64,000 nucleotides of DNA, taken from CALSMU01 sp965230225 (GTDB lineage Bacteria; Bacteroidota; Bacteroidia; Flavobacteriales_D; Parvicellaceae). Below the pieces are notes generated by a model. It was not told the DNA's origin, did not search any database, and worked only from the letters and a program-made list of their open reading frames with translations. Position 1 is the stretch's first letter, and the number at the start of each line of letters is the position of its first letter. The stretch covers positions 186,001 through 250,000 of the forward strand of contig CBDDKM010000001.1 in assembly GCA_965230225.1 (NCBI GenBank), read 5' to 3'. Positions 60,644 through 64,000 of this stretch are shown here, in pieces. The position numbers and the translations under genes are program-made.

Positions 60644-62224
60644 ATGAAATCATTCTACTACTCATGTCTTTTATTGACATTAACACTAATTAATTCTAAT
60701 TTTTCCGCTCAAACCACCTTTAGCGATATTGCGGATGTACTTTATCGAAATTGTACGGATTGCCATAGGCCTGGAGGAGGAGCACCCTTTTCGATGTTAA
60801 CCTATAGTGATACCTATCCCTGGTATCATGCAATGGAACATGCTTTGTTGGATGGAGATATGCCTCCATGGGGAGCAGATACCTCTTATATGCATTTTGT
60901 AAACGAAAGACCCATTACTCAATCCGATATGGATGCTATACTAGACTGGATCGATGATGGAGCCCTTGAGGGGAATCCTGCCAATTTACCACCAGCACCA
61001 ACTTATCCACAATACCTGTTAAACGGTACACCAGATTTAATTCTTCAAATGCCGCCTTTTGCAAGTAATGCAGATACCGCTGATGCTTATAATACAGTTG
61101 TAATACCTACAGGTTTACAGCAAGCGAGATACATCAGAGCAATTGAAATTGTTCCTGTAGATCCTGAACTAACACATCACATTGTAATTAATGCCGATTC
61201 TGCTGGGCATGTTGTAAATGATTTTACAGGAATTTCGTTTGATGTGGAAGGAGATATTGCCATTGGTGGATATCAACCAGGTTCTAATCCAATTGTATTC
61301 CCTAATGCTCCACAACTTAAAATGGGGATAGAAATTCCTGCAAATGGAGATTTGATTTTGCAAATTCATACACCTCAAAATACCTTGGGACAAATGGTAG
61401 ATTTGCAGGTTCGTATGTATTTATACCCTCCAGGAGAAACTGGAATAAGACCGGTTTATACGTTTGTTCCTTTGGAGTATTGGGGAAGCGATTTTTGGTT
61501 TGCTCCCGAAGAAATAAAAACGATTTCTACAGAACATAATCCATCTTCATATATCCCAGTTGATATATCAATTTATAGTGCTTTGCCTCATTCACATCAA
61601 ATTTGTACAGAAGTACTTAATTATGCTTACGATGGAGCAGATACCATTCCTCTGATCTACATCAACCGATGGGATTTTGAACATCAGGTATATTACTATT
61701 ACCAAAATTTAGTTAGGGTTCCGGTGGGGTATACCTATCATGCTGATCATAAGTATGAAAATACAAGCGATAACCACCACAATCCATTTGACCCTCCTCA
61801 AATTATAACAGTGGGAACAAATTCTACAGATGAGATGTTGTTTGATGCCTTTCAATTTATCGTGTATCAGGCAGGAGATGAAAATATTAATGTGGATAGT
61901 ATATTGACTAATGATCCGTTGTTAAATTACCCAACAGTGGGAGTGGAAGAATCTTTGGCAAGAACTCGTTTCAAACCTTCTTATTCTGTTCCGAACCCTA
62001 TGTCTGAAGTAACAAACATTTACTTTGTTCACCCACATCAACAGTGGGAAAAGTATCAACTTAGACTTTGGAATATTGAAGGAAAGAGAGTACGAGCATC
62101 TTATTCAGTAAAAGAAGGTTTTATCCAATTAAACAGAGGAAACCTGAATAATGGAGTGTTATTTTATGAAATATTGAATGACGGTGATATACTATCATCA
62201 GGAAAAGTAGTTGTCTCTAACTAG
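60644..62224 (+). CDS. secreted PHM-like copper monooxygenase with c-type haem motif and type IX C-terminal signal
   Basis: The protein has 526 aa with a signal peptide (residues 1-22, ending FSAQ). Residues 37-41 are CTDCH, a covalent haem c site, within a small cytochrome-like domain (about 25-110). Then come two beta-domains resembling peptidylglycine-hydroxylating (ascorbate-dependent) monooxygenases, with candidate copper His in 'LTHHIVINADS', 'LILQIHTPQ' and 'ALPHSHQIC'. The C-terminal ~80 residues ('VPNPMSEVTNIYF', 'WNIEGKRVRAS', 'NGVLFYEIL') look like a Por-type type IX sorting domain. It probably acts on the cell surface or outside. Substrate unknown. Confidence 0.72.
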   Translation: MKSFYYSCLLLTLTLINSNFSAQTTFSDIADVLYRNCTDCHRPGGGAPFSMLTYSDTYPWYHAMEHALLDGDMPPWGADTSYMHFVNERPITQSDMDAILDWIDDGALEGNPANLPPAPTYPQYLLNGTPDLILQMPPFASNADTADAYNTVVIPTGLQQARYIRAIEIVPVDPELTHHIVINADSAGHVVNDFTGISFDVEGDIAIGGYQPGSNPIVFPNAPQLKMGIEIPANGDLILQIHTPQNTLGQMVDLQVRMYLYPPGETGIRPVYTFVPLEYWGSDFWFAPEEIKTISTEHNPSSYIPVDISIYSALPHSHQICTEVLNYAYDGADTIPLIYINRWDFEHQVYYYYQNLVRVPVGYTYHADHKYENTSDNHHNPFDPPQIITVGTNSTDEMLFDAFQFIVYQAGDENINVDSILTNDPLLNYPTVGVEESLARTRFKPSYSVPNPMSEVTNIYFVHPHQQWEKYQLRLWNIEGKRVRASYSVKEGFIQLNRGNLNNGVLFYEILNDGDILSSGKVVVSN

Positions 62225-62474
62225 TTTTAGAGTCAGTTGTCATACTTTGTTGATTGTTATTTGGACCATTTGGTTTATTTCGTTTTTTTTTCTCAAATTC
62301 AAACCAATTTCGCAGGTTATTTTTTCCATTGTCTTCTGATCAGATGATGAAATGAAAACGAGATTATTGGATTTAGGATTCCTATAAACGAAGCTTTAAT
62401 TAAAAACACTAAACAACCTATTAGATAATGGAGAGTTCATTATCCTAACAGTAAAACAACCAACAAAACACTAT
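62225..62474. other. intergenic region with a short inverted repeat
   Basis: The gap is 250 bases. A seven-bp perfect inverted repeat (GATAATG at 62424-62430 and CATTATC at 62438-62444, seven-base loop) lies 31-51 bases before the next ATG. A T-run is at about 62283-62292. No clear -33/-7 pair or terminator is seen. Confidence 0.4.
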
Positions 62475-64000
62475 ATGACACAGAGATTTACACTTGTATT
62501 TATTTCCATGCTGATGATGGGAGTTGCTACAGCTCAGGATTTCCTGGGGATTCGCCAAAGCAACTACTCAGGGGTGATGGGGTCTGATTTAAATCCGGCT
62601 GCAATAGCAGATAATCGAATGAAGATAGATGTAACCTTAGGTGCATTTTCATTTGCAGGATACAATAACCACTTGTACATGAATACCCGTTTAATGCCAT
62701 ACTGGTGGGTAGAATCATTTTCTTCAACGGAACAAGCTGCGGAAGATTGGAGATCCGATCAGTACTTTGGAAAAATCATTGAAGCGGATTCTACAGCTTA
62801 TTTTACTGGAATTAACAAGGGGAATTTCTTTGAGTTTGAAAACCCTAAAGGGAAACCGAGAAAAGGTTTTGTAAATGCTAATGTTGACCTCCTAAATGCG
62901 ATGGTATCAATAGGAGAGGGAAGAGCGGTAAGTTTACAGGTTAAACACAGAACTTTCTTCAATGTGGATCATTTGGCACCTGAACTATTATTGTTAGCTC
63001 AAAACAGCTTAGAGTATCCTGATCTTTGGAACTTAAATTTAAGTGATCAGCTATTAAACTTATCATTCAACTCCTGGATGGAATATAACCTGGGGTATGC
63101 ACAGGTTTTTCAAGATGAAGGAGAACACTTTATCAAAGCAGGTGGTAAACTTAAGTTTTTACAAGGACTTGGATCACTTTACCTATATACAGACGAAATC
63201 AAGTATAATTTCTTAAATGCTGATACAGCCAATTCGGTTGAAGGTAATTTTGATTATGGTTACTCTTCTAATATTGATCAATTTTTTGATGCTAACAATT
63301 CTACAGGGTCTGCCCCGGTAAGCTTTAACGACGTATTCCAGATGGCTTCTAAGTTAGGAGTTGGACTCGATATAGGTGGGGTTTATGAATGGCGTCCAGA
63401 TTGGAAAGAGTACAAGTACGATATGGATGGTGAAACTAACCTGTGGAGAAACGATCAGAATAAGTATAAGTTAAGAGTAGGTCTTGCTATTAACGATATA
63501 GGAGGGATGCGTTATACTAAAAGTGAACACAGTAGAAACTTCCAGGCTCATGCAAGTATACTTGATTTAGGAGAGTTTGAGGATACTGATGGATTAGCTG
63601 ATTTTAATGATAACCTGGATACATTGGTAGCTGCAGGTGGAGCATCATTTATTGATGATAAGGGAACATTTTACATGAACCTTCCAACTCACATGAACCT
63701 TAATGTGGATTATCATATTGCCAAAGATTTTTATATAAATCTTCACTCTATGACTGGTTTCCAAAGAAACAAAGATCCTCATAAGGTAAGATATCCAGGA
63801 AGCATTGCTTTAACTCCAAGGTATGATCATAGGTGGTTTGGTGTTTCTATACCAGTATCATACAGTACTCTATATGGAATGAGAACTGGAGTTGGACTTA
63901 GAATGGGACCAATTGTATTGGGAACAGGAGATCTAAAACCATTAATGGCTCCAACTAAAGATAAGCAAGTTAGAGGTGCAGACTTTTATTTTGCGGTTAG
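62475..64000 (+). CDS. DUF5723-family outer-membrane protein (3' end beyond window)
   Basis: The gene is open to the last base, with 508 residues visible. The signal peptide is residues 1-21 (ending TAQ). The mature start 'GIRQSNYSGVMGSDLNPAAIADNRMKIDV' in parts is the typical opening of DUF5723 barrel proteins of Bacteroidota. Alternating strands and aromatic residues run to the end ('YRYPGSIALTPRYDHRWFGVSIPVSYS'-like region). An OmpA-like or other domain may follow outside the window. It is related in type to the barrel half of the OmpA-fusion protein encoded at 57024. Confidence 0.82.
   Translation, partial: MTQRFTLVFISMLMMGVATAQDFLGIRQSNYSGVMGSDLNPAAIADNRMKIDVTLGAFSFAGYNNHLYMNTRLMPYWWVESFSSTEQAAEDWRSDQYFGKIIEADSTAYFTGINKGNFFEFENPKGKPRKGFVNANVDLLNAMVSIGEGRAVSLQVKHRTFFNVDHLAPELLLLAQNSLEYPDLWNLNLSDQLLNLSFNSWMEYNLGYAQVFQDEGEHFIKAGGKLKFLQGLGSLYLYTDEIKYNFLNADTANSVEGNFDYGYSSNIDQFFDANNSTGSAPVSFNDVFQMASKLGVGLDIGGVYEWRPDWKEYKYDMDGETNLWRNDQNKYKLRVGLAINDIGGMRYTKSEHSRNFQAHASILDLGEFEDTDGLADFNDNLDTLVAAGGASFIDDKGTFYMNLPTHMNLNVDYHIAKDFYINLHSMTGFQRNKDPHKVRYPGSIALTPRYDHRWFGVSIPVSYSTLYGMRTGVGLRMGPIVLGTGDLKPLMAPTKDKQVRGADFYFAV

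Noticed and set aside
1..64000. tRNA, rRNA, IS elements, prophage or defence islands
   Set aside because: I looked through the intergenic regions and gene list and saw no cloverleaf-like sequence, transposase, integrase, phage or restriction/toxin gene that I could support.

Overview
The window is a 64 kb chromosomal segment from a Bacteroidota bacterium, most likely order Flavobacteriales. The evidence is the gene order rpsL-rpsG-fusA-S10-spc-alpha-carA-eno without tuf, type IX secretion C-terminal domains (the gliding-motility-associated type and a Por type), DUF5723-like outer-membrane proteins, promoter cores of the form TAnnTTTG, and A-rich rather than Shine-Dalgarno leaders. Base composition is moderately AT-rich throughout. 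I see no rRNA, tRNA, CRISPR array, IS element or prophage.

Layout. 1-1085: end of a His-rich FtsX-type permease and a small secreted DUF3299-like protein, a pair resembling zinc-linked export/insertion systems. 1088-3077 (minus): KDO transferase and an outer-membrane protein. 3214-11409: an eight-gene sugar-nucleotide operon containing all four enzymes expected for UDP-2,3-diacetamido-glucuronate (WbpA/B/D/E types), UDP-glucose dehydrogenase, UDP-glucuronate decarboxylase, dTDP-glucose 4,6-dehydratase and a CpsB-type PHP tyrosine phosphatase. It contains no glycosyltransferases. 11537-15732: a small secreted protein, then minus-strand housekeeping genes (fabD, BAX-inhibitor-like, QueD/PTPS, MerR, M23 peptidase). 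15849-18488: alaS.

18973-34348: the accessory heart of the window. It holds two tandem units, each a small secreted protein followed by a giant modular surface protein (2111 and 2527 aa) ending in a type IX sorting domain. The giants share 85-residue tandem repeats with strong DNA similarity between the two genes. An exact 10-mer, GTGGTTTATC, occurs three times in the non-coding DNA ahead of these units.

34439-54984: a clear promoter followed by 29 co-directional translation genes through secY, map, infA, rpoA and rplQ, then carA and eno behind their own terminators. L17 carries an unusual acidic tail. 55319-64000: envelope genes, comprising a lipoprotein with a DUF5723/TSP3/OmpA fusion, a lipoprotein S33 hydrolase, a haem-containing PHM-like monooxygenase with a type IX signal, and a DUF5723 protein cut by the window end.

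In functional terms, the window joins growth-essential translation genes to a large cell-surface programme (LPS, polysaccharide precursors, secreted giant adhesins, outer-membrane barrels). The most interesting unexplained features are the paired adhesin units with their shared repeats and 10-mer, and promoter cores lying so close to start codons that leaderless mRNAs are suggested.
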